NCBI GenBank assembly: GCA_027924585.1
Contig: BSBM01000602.1
Span: forward strand, 12,454,501-12,518,500
Direction of reading: 5' to 3'
Origin: Larix kaempferi
Taxonomy: Eukaryota; Streptophyta; Pinopsida; Pinales; Pinaceae
DNA: 64,000 nucleotides
Shown: positions 1 through 10,488 of the stretch, in pieces
How positions within the stretch are numbered: position 1 is the stretch's first letter
How the letters are laid out: the number at the start of each line of letters is the position of its first letter
The notes under the pieces: model-generated
Told to the model about the DNA's origin: nothing
Database searches by the model: none
Seen by the model: only the letters and a program-made list of their open reading frames with translations
Made by a program: the position numbers and the translations under genes

Positions 1-99
1 TACGAAAAAGGAATACTCTAGTCATCCATGGCAAGAAGAGTTCTTCTTCCATTGTTTTACACCTTTTCGGGGGAGGAGACTAACTTTACGAAAAAGGAC

Positions 100-430
100 C
101 TTTTGGAGCCTTCTTTAAGGTTTTTAGGCTCTCGAAACATGAAAACACCAGCGAGCACTCACCTACTCGGGCTCGATGTGAAATCCAAAAGAGGGTGTAT
201 AGAGGATTGTTTAAGTTTTTCAGACTCTATAAACAGGAAAACACCGGCGAGCATTAACCTACTTGGGCTCGATATTAAAATCCACGACTAAGTGTATGGA
301 GTTATTGTTTAATTTTTTCAGACTCCTTAAAATTGAAAACACCGGCGAGCAAGAACAGATCTCGGCTCGATATTAAAATCCAGAGATCAGTATTATAGAG
401 TATTCTTTTATCTCTTCTTCGAACTCTGTA
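100..430. repeat. Tandem repeat, ~97-bp unit, about three copies
   Basis: The string GAAAACACC(A/G)GCGAGCA recurs at 141, 237 and 335, that is, at steps of 96 and 98 bp. Each copy is followed by a 'CTCGGGCTCGAT' block and preceded by a 'TTTTTCAGACTC' block. The copies differ by scattered substitutions, so the array is old. The small frames that read through it are repeat artefacts. It may be part of an LTR or of the untranslated region of the neighbouring retroelement. Confidence 0.75.
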
Positions 431-2690
431 AACAATGAAGAAGGTCTTGAGTCTTCCTCCCATGGGATCATTAAACTCTTTACATGGTTGGATCTATTGA
501 GTTTTCATTCTTTCTTGGACTCATCAAAACAACAAGAAAGGTATTCTTTTATCTAAAAAGAATAAGGGATAAGAAGGGTATATCACATCTTGTAGTTTCA
601 AAGGCAATTTAGTCAGTCCTATCCTTGAACACAACACCTATTTGAGTCTATCATTTCTGTTGGGTTTAGTTTTTGACCTTAGGGTGAACTTGATCTCTGA
701 GTTGTTTACTCCCCCGATTGGTTATTCTTCCAACCATATACCATATGGATGGTCTGCTAATGTCTCCTACATTGCAGGCTTATATCACTTCCCCATCATG
801 TTGAAAACTGCCTAAGTCACTTTATGTTGTGCTCACTGTTCAAGGATACAGCATGTGTCAACCATTCTGTTGTTTATCTTAACCTCATGTATCGGCCATC
901 CTAGTGTCAGTCTTGTTACTTGTACTACTCCACATCAGCTCATACCATTTGAATGTTCCTCGTGTTGGATGATGGAGGATTCCTTAAGGCCTCCCTTCCA
1001 AAGGACTTTTTCCCATCGACATCAACTCTTTTGCTCTAGGAATGAAGTTTAGAGTTTCAGTTAGTACCTTGGGGATTGCAGTCATCAGTGGTAGTTTCCC
1101 TCGTCGTCGAATAATGAGAAGACATCAATGTCTTTTATTCGATGGGTTCCTTAGGTGTTCGACTTCAAGTCCTCTTATTCACACTTTTTGGATCGTACTG
1201 GGTACCTTGGGCCCCATTATCATTATCGGTGGAAGCCCTCGTGTTTGTTAATAGTATACATCAAGGACTGGTAATCAAACGACTCCCCCCATGTTTGAAT
1301 TTCAGCTCATTTATTCACATGGTTAGGGTTTGTACCTTGGGTTGTTTGGATGAAGACCTTGGGATTTTGATAGCATTACCTCATTATGTTATCACCCAAG
1401 TTGCGCAAGACTGAGCCTCACTCATTTTGGCTCTCCATGAGACATAGATCCAGTTTGTTGTTATGGCTATGATCTCTCATTCTGACATGGATCCACGCTT
1501 ATTTCAGTGGCCATGTTATATATACATCTCCTAGTTATGTATCGAAGATCATGTTGTATCATGCTACACATCTATATGATGTCAAGATTGTAATTGCTCG
1601 CTAACCTTGATCGTTATTTCAGGTACTTTTGTGACTTGGCTCTATGGTTTCTTGCTCTTCCTCTGACTTGGAATTATAATGTATTTCGGCCATTGTTTCC
1701 CTTTAACCTCACACATTAGGGGGCATCTTCTATAGGTCAAATCTGCGCTTCTCCGTCCGTGATCACATTTATCTATCGATCACACAAAAGGACAACTTGG
1801 ATTGAAGAGATAGATTGAACTTGGTGATGCATGGACTTGGTGTACCCCTCAACAGCTGACAAAACCTTGATTTACCTTACATTTTGACATGTGCGCTACT
1901 CCTCAGGCATGAAACTAGCGTACATCAGGAAGTGTGCCCTACTCTATTGAGGAAACTAGCGCACACCGGCTAGTATGCCCTGCTTTACCTCTTGCATAGT
2001 AGCGTACACCTCAAGAAATCTTGCAAACGCTAGTTGTAAAGCAATGAAGTTGCATATTGTGCGCTACTCTATTGTAGAAAACTCACGCACATCTTAAGAT
2101 GAAATCAAAAATATATTAGTTTGACGAATTGGGATTAGTTGAAGTTGGTTTGCAACTTCCCCAACCTCCCAATCAAACTACCTCTTGATCCAAACTGCCT
2201 ACCTTGTCCCATAAATACAAGGGGGATACATGAGAGAGGGGAGGAAAAACTATGCATTAAGGGTTGTTATGCTGGAGGAATTCCAAAGTTGGTGTGAAGA
2301 GTAGGAGCCCAGAATCCGGTTGCACAAGCATTCTGAATGATCAGGTATAATTGTACTGGTTATTTGCTTTTGACAATAAAGGTTGAAATACCCTTCCTAT
2401 CCCAATCAAATGTCTAATGTATTGCATATTTGTTTGGATTAAATGCTTGATTGTATTTGATGTCTAAATTGCATTTCAATTTCATCATTGTTATATCAGT
2501 CAGGATACGTTGAGGAAGGTATCTTTTGTATTGCAGGTTCACCAAACGGAAGATCAAGCGGGAGATCGAGCAAAAGCTAGGATCAAACGTCGTTAATAAG
2601 GTATGCCTTCTAAGATATTTATCTCTTTTATTTTGTAGAAGCCCATGTAATATGACAAATGTATTACCTATCACCCCCTAGGTTGGTATT
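431..2690. other. Non-coding, LTR-like DNA with no supported gene
   Basis: No reading frame here resembles a known protein. Between about 1880 and 2100 a short motif built on 'GCGCTAC/TAGCGCAC' recurs several times in both orientations. A TATA-like ATAAATA at 2211-2217, followed by a purine-rich GAGAGAGGGGAGG stretch, would suit a plus-strand LTR promoter. The left end of the Gypsy RNase H fragment abuts this block at about 2690, so it may hold an LTR or a separate insertion. I cannot define LTR ends. Confidence 0.35.
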
Positions 2691-3246
2691 GTCTGCTCCT
2701 TGCTATAAGGTAGAAATCCTGAAAAACAGTGGTGGTGCGAAGCAAAATGCAATGTCGAAACTTCTGCATGATGATGACTTCCGCGAGAGCGAGCTTCTCA
2801 ACATGTGAATAGCGAGTTTCAGTGTCAATGAGGCCTTTACTGGTGTAGTATATCACATGTTCTTGGGTGTTCTGGTCTTCCTGGACCAAAACCATGGAGA
2901 TAGTGGTGTCGGAGGCGGCGAGATATAAAATGTAATCTCGATAGTAATTCGACGGTTGGATCATAGGGGCATGCGTAATGGAATGTTTCAAACTATCAAA
3001 ATATTGTTGAGCTTGGTCATCCCAAATGAACGGGGTGTATTTCTTCATCAATCTCATGTATCCCTGCGTCTTTTGCGCGAAATTAGAAACGAAGCACCGT
3101 AAATAAGTTGCTCTTCCTTGCAGACTCTGAAGTTCCGTAATGTGGGTTGGAGGTGGAAGAGCGACGATGGATTCCACCTTCGAGGGATCAATAGGGATCC
3201 CATCTTTCGAGATGATAAAGCCTAAGAGGCGTCCTGACTCACACAA
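2690..3246 (-). pseudogene. Gypsy pol fragment: RT thumb and truncated RNase H
   Basis: The frame begins with the end of the RT ('LLGFIISKDGIPIDPSKV', the usual Gypsy sequence after the palm). It then gives the connection region ('FIWDDQAQQYFDSLK') and an RNase H domain with 'LAASDTTISMVLVQED' and 'YYTSKGLIDTETRYSHVEK'. In intact relatives RNase H continues well past 'FRHCILL'. Here it stops a few residues later and runs into unrelated sequence, so the 3' half of pol was lost by deletion or by another insertion. The upstream frame (ending near 3222) is offset from this one, which implies a frameshift between them. Confidence 0.88.
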
Positions 3247-3941
3247 AAAATACTCTTGTGAGGATTCAGACAGATATTGTACTGCCTACATCTGAGGAAA
3301 ATGACCATCATATGATCTAAGTGGAACTCGTGCTCCTTTGAGTGAGCAGGGAGGTCATCCAAGTAGGGTTCCACAAAGTCCTTTACATCATGGAAGGCAT
3401 ACGACATGGCCCACTAGAATGTGGAACTAACATTTTTAAGACCAAAGGGAAGTTTACGATATGAAAATGTTCCCAAGGACAGATGAATGCAGTATTGTGT
3501 TGGTCGGCGAGGTGGATCTCAATTTGGTTGTATCCGAAAAAGCCATCCATGAATGAAAAAAATGACACTTCCAGCACAATTGTCGATAATATGGTCGATG
3601 AAGGGAGTCGGGTAGTTGTCTTTAGGAAAAGCTTTGTTGAGATCCTGATAATCGACACAAACATGGATGGTCCCCTGCTTTTTATTAATAGGGATGACAT
3701 TTGAGATCCACTTTGTCAACGGGACAGGGTAAATGAAGGCCGGCCTTCAAGAGTTTCTCAATATCTTCCTTGATTGTCGCAGTCTTCGAGGGTGTACCGG
3801 TCGCAACTTTTGGCGGACGGGTTTGATGTCGGGATAGGCTTTAATTTCATGTAAAATAATGTAGGGGTCTATCCCAGGCATCTCCTCGTAGGTCCAAGCG
3901 AACATGTCTTGGAATCGCTTGAATAACGCTGTGGGCAGCAA
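3222..3941 (-). pseudogene. Gypsy reverse transcriptase (fingers and palm), broken
   Basis: The N-terminal part carries 'FAWTYEEMPGIDPYIILHEI' and 'PVRQKLRPVHPRR', the conserved lead-in to the RT fingers in plant Gypsy elements. It continues with 'CVDYQDLNKAFPKDNYPTP' and reaches the active-site box YLDD (3354-3365), a YxDD variant. The two palm aspartates are present but the frame is interrupted several times, so no enzyme can be made. In a live element this domain copies element RNA into DNA in cytoplasmic particles. The region joins the protease side through a short linker at 3964-4290. Confidence 0.9.
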
Positions 3942-3963
3942 TGACTTCTGCAGGGGAACACTT

Positions 3964-4597
3964 CTAGCCTAACTGAATGTGTTCCACTACACCAGGAGTA
4001 ACCAAAATTTCTATCAAAGTGGTAGGCTCAATGTTGGTTAAGTTTCCTTCGGAGTTCGTTTGACACAAGAGTATCGAGGAATGAGAGCTAGAGTAGATAT
4101 CCGATGTAAATATGGTGTGAATGCTGTTCTTCACAGTATCTAACAAGGGAAGGAAAGACGAACGATGGTGGAGGTCTTCCCACGGAGGATCATCTCCACT
4201 CATGATTTCCATAATGGACTCATCAGAATGAAAAGTCCGTAGCAAAGGATTAGATGGTGTCTGTTGTAGAGAACAGGATTTGGAGGCCACAGCTAAGTGG
4301 TCCTCGGCGCTGATTGGATAGCCTTGTACGTGAGTTCAGAGGGTGACAGAGGCATGGTGGTCTCCAATTAGGTGTGTGTTGGCTTCATCAGGTACAAGGC
4401 ATGAATCAGTGGAGTTAGGGATAGATGAAATCTACGAGGAGATCATGTTCACCATGGGAACATGGTTTGGGGTATCCAAAGTAGGGAAAGACGCCCATAA
4501 GGGATGAATCCTTAAGGAGGCCGACCCCCACACTCTCATACTTTTGACGAAGATTGTCCAATCAAAGGAACATTATCACCCGGGTGGAGTAGTGGTG
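3964..4597 (-). pseudogene. Gypsy pol linker between protease and RT
   Basis: The minus-strand frame 3964-4290 includes 'MSGDDPPWEDLHHRSSFLP', a stretch typical of the connector between protease and RT in plant Gypsy polyproteins. It ends 'TPGVVEHIQLG', which leads toward the RT block. The part from 4291 to 4597 has no long open frame but lies between two parts of one polyprotein, so it is read as decayed coding sequence. It has no catalytic role of its own that I can name. Confidence 0.7.
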
Positions 4598-5353
4598 TCA
4601 GGCATGTAGAAATCCAGTTGGTCGACTGTGAAAATTCGGCCTTGATGGGGGGAATTGTACTATGCGAAAGACAGATGATGTGACTGCATTCATGGCATAC
4701 AACCAATTATGACCAAGCAGAATGTTATAATCTAACGGGGTAGTGACCACTTCCACATTAATGGTTGTGGTCTTTCCCCCCAGCTCGACTGGTAAAGCTT
4801 GTAACATCCCGTGAGGTTTAAATCCACGTCCGTCGAAGGCTCTCAAAGTGGTAGGAGAATGGTTCAACTTGGGAGAACCAATGGCTCTCCAACATGCGAT
4901 CGACATGACTGACGTAGGGGCTCCTTTGTCCAAAATGGTACGATGGATTATCTTCCCAACAATGTTTGTAGCAACTTGAAATGCCAATTGATGGGAGAGC
5001 CTCGGTTTGAAGTATTCTATCAGGAACATGATGCTATTCAATGAATCTGGTTCAACTTCACCGATGGCAGCGAGGAGAGTCTTGCGCTGATTCAGATAGT
5101 TTTGCAAGACCTCGAGCGTCGACATAGCATAAGGAGATTGTGCTAGGTCCTCTATAATATTGTATTTTTGAGCAACCCGAGCATTAGAATTGAAAACCAA
5201 TTTTCTAATCGTGCTCTTGGGTGGATGCAACACTAACTCAAACGAGGGCTTCTCAATGGTGAGAGGAGCAGCCGGGTACGGTGATGTCGGGCGTTGAAGT
5301 GGAAGATTTTTCAGTACTACTTCCAACGGGTTCCTTTCCTGGATCAGAGTCAT
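4598..5353 (-). pseudogene. Gypsy aspartic protease region
   Basis: A 251-residue minus-strand frame contains a retropepsin-like core. The active-site loop reads DKGAPTSVMS (DKGA at 4919-4930), where the family normally has D-x-G-A, so the catalytic Asp and Gly are kept. Downstream are 'LRAFDGRGFKPHG' and 'DYNILLGHNWLYAMNAV', the usual flap and C-terminal hydrophobic parts ('ILLGHxWL'). The enzyme would cut the Gag-Pol polyprotein during particle maturation. It is out of frame with the zinc knuckle before it and the RT after it. Confidence 0.85.
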
Positions 5354-5465
5354 ATGAACAAGAATGGGTGTTCAAGTTGATAGTCTCATTACGTACCATG
5401 AGAACATGTGCGGTGGTGGATGCTTCTCCTTGGGAAGAAGAAGTGTGAGCGATCGACTGCTGATT

Positions 5466-5723
5466 TTAAGCAGGGAAGGGATCGTCGAGAACTGCGGGTG
5501 TGGGTTTGACCTTAAGAAACTTTTGAACTTCATCTCTACGGGGGTACTCTTTAGAAAAGTGATCATCACCACACAGTAGGCAAGGATACTCCAACTTCCT
5601 TTTCTGTTTGGTATCATCAAGGGTGCTCTTTTGGTCTTGCTGGGTGGGAGATTTCTTAGGTTTCCCTTTGTTCTTTTTCTTACCACTAGACTTTTGAGGT
5701 GAAGCTGATGAAACAGAATTCAC
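5466..5723 (-). pseudogene. Gypsy gag C-terminus with degenerate zinc knuckle
   Basis: A lysine-rich stretch ('KKKNKGKPKK') precedes CLLCGDDHFSKEY. This is a CCHC-like knuckle (C-x2-C-x3-H-x4-C) in which the last cysteine is replaced by tyrosine (about 5543-5582). The basic stretch and knuckle would bind element RNA for packaging. A TAA stop at 5466-5468 ends the frame before the protease. Loss of the fourth ligand suggests inactivation, though close relatives would be needed to know whether Tyr is ancestral. Confidence 0.82.
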
Positions 5724-6552
5724 TTATTCAGTGACAGTAGGAGTGGATGATTTGGTGGTGCCATGACCATCCTGCATTGGTGATGGGGAAGAACCCTGTG
5801 GGTTCGACGAACTAACAATTTGAGAGGAAGGCTGAGTGTGAAGGGATCCAATGATGCCATCGGCTTGGGGTCCCTTGGGTTGTTTCGCGAGGTCGTAAGT
5901 GTTGCGGGGCGCGTCGGGAAGAATATCAAACAACGTGCTATATTGAGCATAGACTAAGTCTAGCAAATGGGCTCGAGCGATGGCTTGTTCCTCGGTGACA
6001 ACGCCACCCATAGCAACATCTCGTGCTATGGTAGGAATGAGAGACTTCGTAAACCAATCTGCTAGGAGTTGATCTGGAATAGGAGCCTTAATAAGACGTC
6101 ATCTCCTCTGCCACTCATGTATATGGTCTGAGATGTGAGTAGCCGTATTTTGACGGAGCGAGGTTAAAAGCACTGTACCAGTTTCATACCGTATAGGAAG
6201 CTGGAAATGAGTCAAAAAGTTCATAGCAAGAGAACCAAAATCAGGAAAAGAATGGGGTGGTAGTTCAATATACCACTTGGCAGCCGAAGTTGGAATAACT
6301 GAAGATGGTTCAAATCGTCCATCAAGAAGATGAACACCATAAGTGGTATGTCATCACGTGGTTTTTAGGATTCTCACTCGGCTTGCCATCAAACTTCGGG
6401 ATATCTGATGGAAGTTTCACCGGAATGGGTGGCCAATTAGTTTCGTGGTAGATGGGGTCGTTGGTGAGGCAAGACAGGTTAGGAAGGTCCAAAGTGGCCA
6501 AAAAGGGCAGCTGTAGATTAGGCTGTGAGTACTGATAGTATGGATAAGGCAT
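5724..6552 (-). pseudogene. Gypsy gag core (retrotransposon gag domain)
   Basis: Read on the minus strand, the region gives 'LPSDIPKFDGKPSENPKNHV', then 'AAKWYIELPPHSFPDFGSLA', 'HISDHIHEW' and 'AIARAHLLDLVYAQYSTLFD'. This is the classic capsid-like gag core of plant Gypsy elements, which builds the virus-like particle. It is broken by a frame change near 6320 and by a TGA where the family has an arginine after 'HEWQRR'. The block runs without a gap from the Gly/Pro-rich region into the zinc knuckle. Confidence 0.88.
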
Positions 6553-6579
6553 GTAAGGACCAATGGGACCTTGTGTCGA

Positions 6580-7280
6580 CTAACCATAAGGCGTTCTAGG
6601 AGGAAACTGACAATAGGGGTACGGACCGCCTGGACCAAATGTAGGTCCGCCGCCATAGTAAGGTGGTCCACTACCATAATAAGGTGGCCCATTACCATAA
6701 GGTAGGGGGCCCGCCTCCACCACCGAGAGGCGGTGGGCCGCCTCCAAATGGTGGGGGTCCGCCACCACTGCCAGGGTAGGATGGGCCACCACCGCCTCCG
6801 CCGGGAGGAGGTGGTGGTCCGCTACCACCACTGGAATAGGATGGGCCTCCACCACTACCATCGGGAGGGGGTGGTGGGCCACCGCCGCTGCCAAAAGGGT
6901 AAGAGCCTCCTCCCCCACTTCCACCATAGTAGGGTGGTGGGCCACCACCACCGCCACCAGGATGGGAAGGTCCTCCGCCACAAGGATGGGAAAGTGCTCT
7001 GCCACCATCACCGAGGTGCGATGGTCCTCCACCACCACCACCGGGATGGGGTGGTCCTCCACCACCACCATTTCCAGGAGGGGGTGGTGGTCCTCCACCA
7101 CCTCCACCAGGGGAGGTGGGCTGTGGTGACCGAAATGAGGTGGTCCTCCGCCATAAGGTAGAGGTATGCCTCCTCTAGAGTTATGTGGGGGGGCGCCACC
7201 TCCAATGGGAGGTGGGGGTGGACCAAATGGGGGTGGAGGAACTTGAGGGACTGTAAGTGGGGGTCCATGTTGTAAAACAT
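6580..7280 (-). repeat. Gly/Pro-rich low-complexity insert within gag
   Basis: About 700 bp are made of GGTGGTGG/CCACCACC and GGTCCTCC-type units. In the gag frame they read as repeats such as 'GNGPPYYGSGPPYYGGGP'; in other frames they read as runs of His, Arg or Val, which are shadows. Units of roughly 30-60 bp (xGGGPPxxGGG) are recognisable but irregular. The tract separates the Pro-rich gag leader from the gag core. Such a tract could make a flexible or condensate-forming linker (inference). GC content is far above that of the surroundings. Confidence 0.8.
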
Positions 7281-7284
7281 TTTT

Positions 7285-8328
7285 CTATCCCCATAGAGTG
7301 TAAGGATTGCCGGGGTAAGCTAACCCGTAGAGTGTGTTTCCAGGATTAAGTTGACCTGGCACAGGGTTAGGATGACCTGGATACGCTTGAATCAATGGAG
7401 GTTGAATTACGTTGGACGGTCCCCCAACATGGGATAGTCCCGTCGTGGAAGGTCCGAGAGGTAAGGAATTTCCAATGGAAAGCCCGATGGGAACTCTTAC
7501 TGCAGTATTATGGTTAAGAGACGGGGTTTTCCCCCCAGCAACAACTTGTTGACCACTAAGTAAAGGTTGACCCAACACTGGTTGGTGATCATTCACCGTA
7601 GGATTAACGTTACCTATAAAGAAGGTAGGGGGTAAAGAGTATCCTCCCCTCGAAGTTTGAGGTGGGGGAGGAGCGGGAACCATAACTGTGGTGATCACAG
7701 GTGTGTTGGACTGTTGTGCTTCAACAGGTTGGGTCATGAGAGGTGCTGAATTGGTCTCCTGTCTTGGGGACATATGTGCAGGAATGGATGGTTGACCAGC
7801 TTCAGTCGTGGTCACGTGTTGCGTGGACAATTCCAGTGACTCAAAAGATAAAGAGCGACCTGGGATTGGTCGTTCGTCGATCCTTAGTTGGAAATTCTGA
7901 CTTCGAAACTCCTCACCCATAGCACGTAAATGAGCCAATTGCTCAGGATAAGGTGCTAAGCAGCCGCCAGGACTAGCCCAACTGGGTGGGGATGCAATGG
8001 CAAAATGGGCCACTGGGTGGCCTAGATAAGATGTCCAATAAGCTGTTGAAGGACCAGCAGCTGCTGCGGGGTCGTCCTGGGGTTGATTTATCCATTCCAA
8101 TGATCCAGGCTCTCCCGACGAAACGGGAGGTAAGTCTTGTGAAGTGGGGATTTGTGCTTCTTCACCCTGCGGGGGATGAGAGGTAAGTGAATTTGGAGGA
8201 GTATGAGGAAACAAAAGTCCTCCAACATTCAAAGTGGGGTTTTCCACTTCATTTGACCCGACCTTGGCTTGCGGATCCATTCTTACCCTCGAAATTACCT
8301 CCTGGTTAAGGGGATATTCGGGTGGCAA
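7285..8328 (-). pseudogene. Gypsy gag N-terminal leader, Pro/Gln-rich
   Basis: A 347-residue frame starts at 8328 and is rich in Pro, Gly, Gln, Ser and Thr, with no zinc finger, membrane segment or recognised fold. It is in the same frame as the first part of the gag core and is joined to it through the Gly/Pro-rich tract. It is therefore read as the N-terminal extension of Gag and not as a separate gene. The frame may extend a little upstream of the first Met. The long disordered extension is unusual for Gypsy Gag. Function is unknown. Confidence 0.65.
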
Positions 8329-8330
8329 AT

Positions 8331-9120
8331 TCTGAATCCTGCGAGACCTTCTCCAAGGAAAGTTAGCTAGAGTGACTGAAACAAAAAGTTTCTCCTAAGG
8401 CAAGATACACAAAAGAAAATAATGCCAGACAAACCTTACACAAACTAAGGCCACAAGCAAACTTATGTTATAAGAGTGGATTCAAATGTCTGGAACCTCG
8501 TAGGATTGTCAAGGCTTCGCAAATCGCTATATACCGCAGGGTCGTAAAATGCGAAAAGGAGGATTGGGACCGTACCCTTTCCTGAATACTCGATTACCTA
8601 GACGGTACGTGCATAGTAATCTCCCTGAGAGCTATTCTTGTTGTATTGCTCCGCCAAGACGACCAAAAGGTTAACTCAGTCGGTTTCAGGAATCCTAAGG
8701 GTGTCTCCCGATATATGCAAGGTATGTGGAAGCTCAATTTCGTAGTGGTGCTGTCTAATGCACAACCGTTCGGAAAGAGACCTTTTGATATACTATCGAG
8801 TACGTGAAACACCTTTCGATATATGCCAAGTACGTGTGGTACTTGGTGGGTACGTGAAAGAGCTCGATATACCGATAAGTACATGGAAGACTACAATACC
8901 CCCGGGATATAGTGTTGGAAAATAATGACAGCTGCCACGCTTAACGAAGTCAGAACACGTCTCTAACTTACACACAAGTTACTAAAATTTTTACCCTAGT
9001 TCTACCGTTAATTTTATCTGGACGGTTGGGTGAATGCATGCGGTGAGAACATAATCGTAAACATAATGCAGGCCTTAACTACATGCAAAAATATACACTT
9101 TTCTTTTGATGAAATCTATG
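8331..9120 (-). other. Likely 5' leader or LTR remnant of the Gypsy element
   Basis: This follows the gag start on its upstream side, so an LTR and leader are expected here. Between about 8710 and 8890 a motif of the type 'CGATATA(C/T)...GTACGTG' recurs four or five times. I see no tRNA-Met-like primer-binding site and no TG...CA ends that match sequence near 2.7 kb. No protein is supported. Confidence 0.35.
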
Positions 9121-10488
9121 TATGGGAGTGAGAAACTTCTTTCCAACTTTACCAAAGCAACACGATGCAATGCAATCCCAAATCTACCAAAAAATGACTA
9201 TGAAATGTTCTTTTCCTTTTCAAGTGAAACACAAAAGACACAACACTACTAAACCAAATCAAAGCATGTTTTTCTTTTTCTTTTATATTTTCAAAACAAA
9301 AATGATGCTAAGCAATGAAAAGAGAGAGTTCCTAAGTAGATTATGCAAAGTTTTCACTTTCGCTACAATGGCCTAAAAGCATAACAACCAAAAGATGCAT
9401 TTAACTTTCCAAGCATGGAACTACTTTTGCAAAACTTGATATCTATTCAAATTTTTCAAGAAAATGAGCAACTCATAATTAGTGAAAAACACAAATAATG
9501 CAATTTTCTTTCAACTTTTGCAAAATATCTACAAATGAGACATTCCAATGCATATGCAATTCTTCAAATGAGCTTGAGAAATGATGGAAATAAAGCACTT
9601 TTGATCTTTCAATGGATGTATCAAAATAACAATTTGATAACAACAATGCTTTCAAACACAAATACTGAAATGAAAAGACTACTTGCAGCACTTCAATAAC
9701 TCAGAAAATCTCAAGAAAAGACGAGCACTCAATGGACTGAAAGTACACACAAACACTCAAAATCAATCAGTAACAAGCAGCACTAAAGCAATCAAAGCTC
9801 ACCAAATGAATGCAAATGAGGTCTGGAAACTGATCCAATACAATGATCAGATCTGGAAAGGAGAGGAGGGAATGCAAGGGTGAGTGGATGCAGGTGGGGG
9901 AGACAAGAGTGTCCACCACTACCAAATATCATACTTGTCCAAGATGGAACCCAAAACAACTCCAAATAACATTAAACAATTCAACACACCAAAATCAACA
10001 TGGGGTCTCTGACTGGATCTTACAGTATAGAGAGAGTTTGCACACAAACCAAAACTCAAATCAGAAAAGGAGAAGGGGTTCTTGTATGGAAAAAATGGCA
10101 GGTCGGTGCACTCTATGCTTGTACACAGTGCAACATCGTAGTTCACCAATGCGGGACGTGCGACAATGTCGCAGAAGACCAATGGAAGGGTTGCGATGAT
10201 TGACTAACAAGAAAAGAACAGAGATCAAAAATGACACAGTGTCGCTCTGAGTCCACTGACTAGGTGCGACAGGAGAGATCTGAGTTCAAAAATGAACCAA
10301 TTCTCCAAACAGTGAGCATGAGAGTTTGAAAATGAGAAATACAAACTCAAAGGAAGGTAATCAAACTCTTCAAAGTGAATATCTGATGGTGAAACCAGTT
10401 TAAGAGACAAATGACAAATAAAATGGCTTGTAACAAGAAATCAATTGAAAATGACATTCAAATTGACAACTCCAAAACAATTTTTTTG
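9121..10488. other. A-rich non-coding stretch, no gene seen
   Basis: Frames here are short and compositionally biased, and show no family motif. The sequence is rich in A runs on the plus strand (9120-9900). From about 10140 to 10280 it carries scattered GTGCGAC/GTCGC words, which resemble the hairpin words at 15.78 kb. It is probably old retroelement untranslated sequence. Confidence 0.4.

Larger units (their letters stand above)
2690..8330 (-). mobile_element. Decayed Ty3/Gypsy LTR retrotransposon, integrase missing
   Basis: On the minus strand the order is gag leader, Gly/Pro-rich region, gag core, zinc knuckle, aspartic protease, reverse transcriptase and RNase H. This is the Ty3/Gypsy order as far as it goes. 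The coding blocks sit in different frames (for example gag leader and first core in one frame, the rest of gag and zinc knuckle in a second, protease in a third), with several in-frame stops, so the copy is dead. RNase H breaks off near 2690 and no integrase motifs follow. I found no clear primer-binding site and no matching LTR pair, so the outer limits are those of the coding region only. Confidence 0.9.

Noticed and set aside
6733-7161. His/Arg/Val-rich frame on the plus strand opposite gag
   Set aside because: It is a shadow of the Gly/Pro-rich tract; only the minus-strand frame continues into the gag leader and the gag core.
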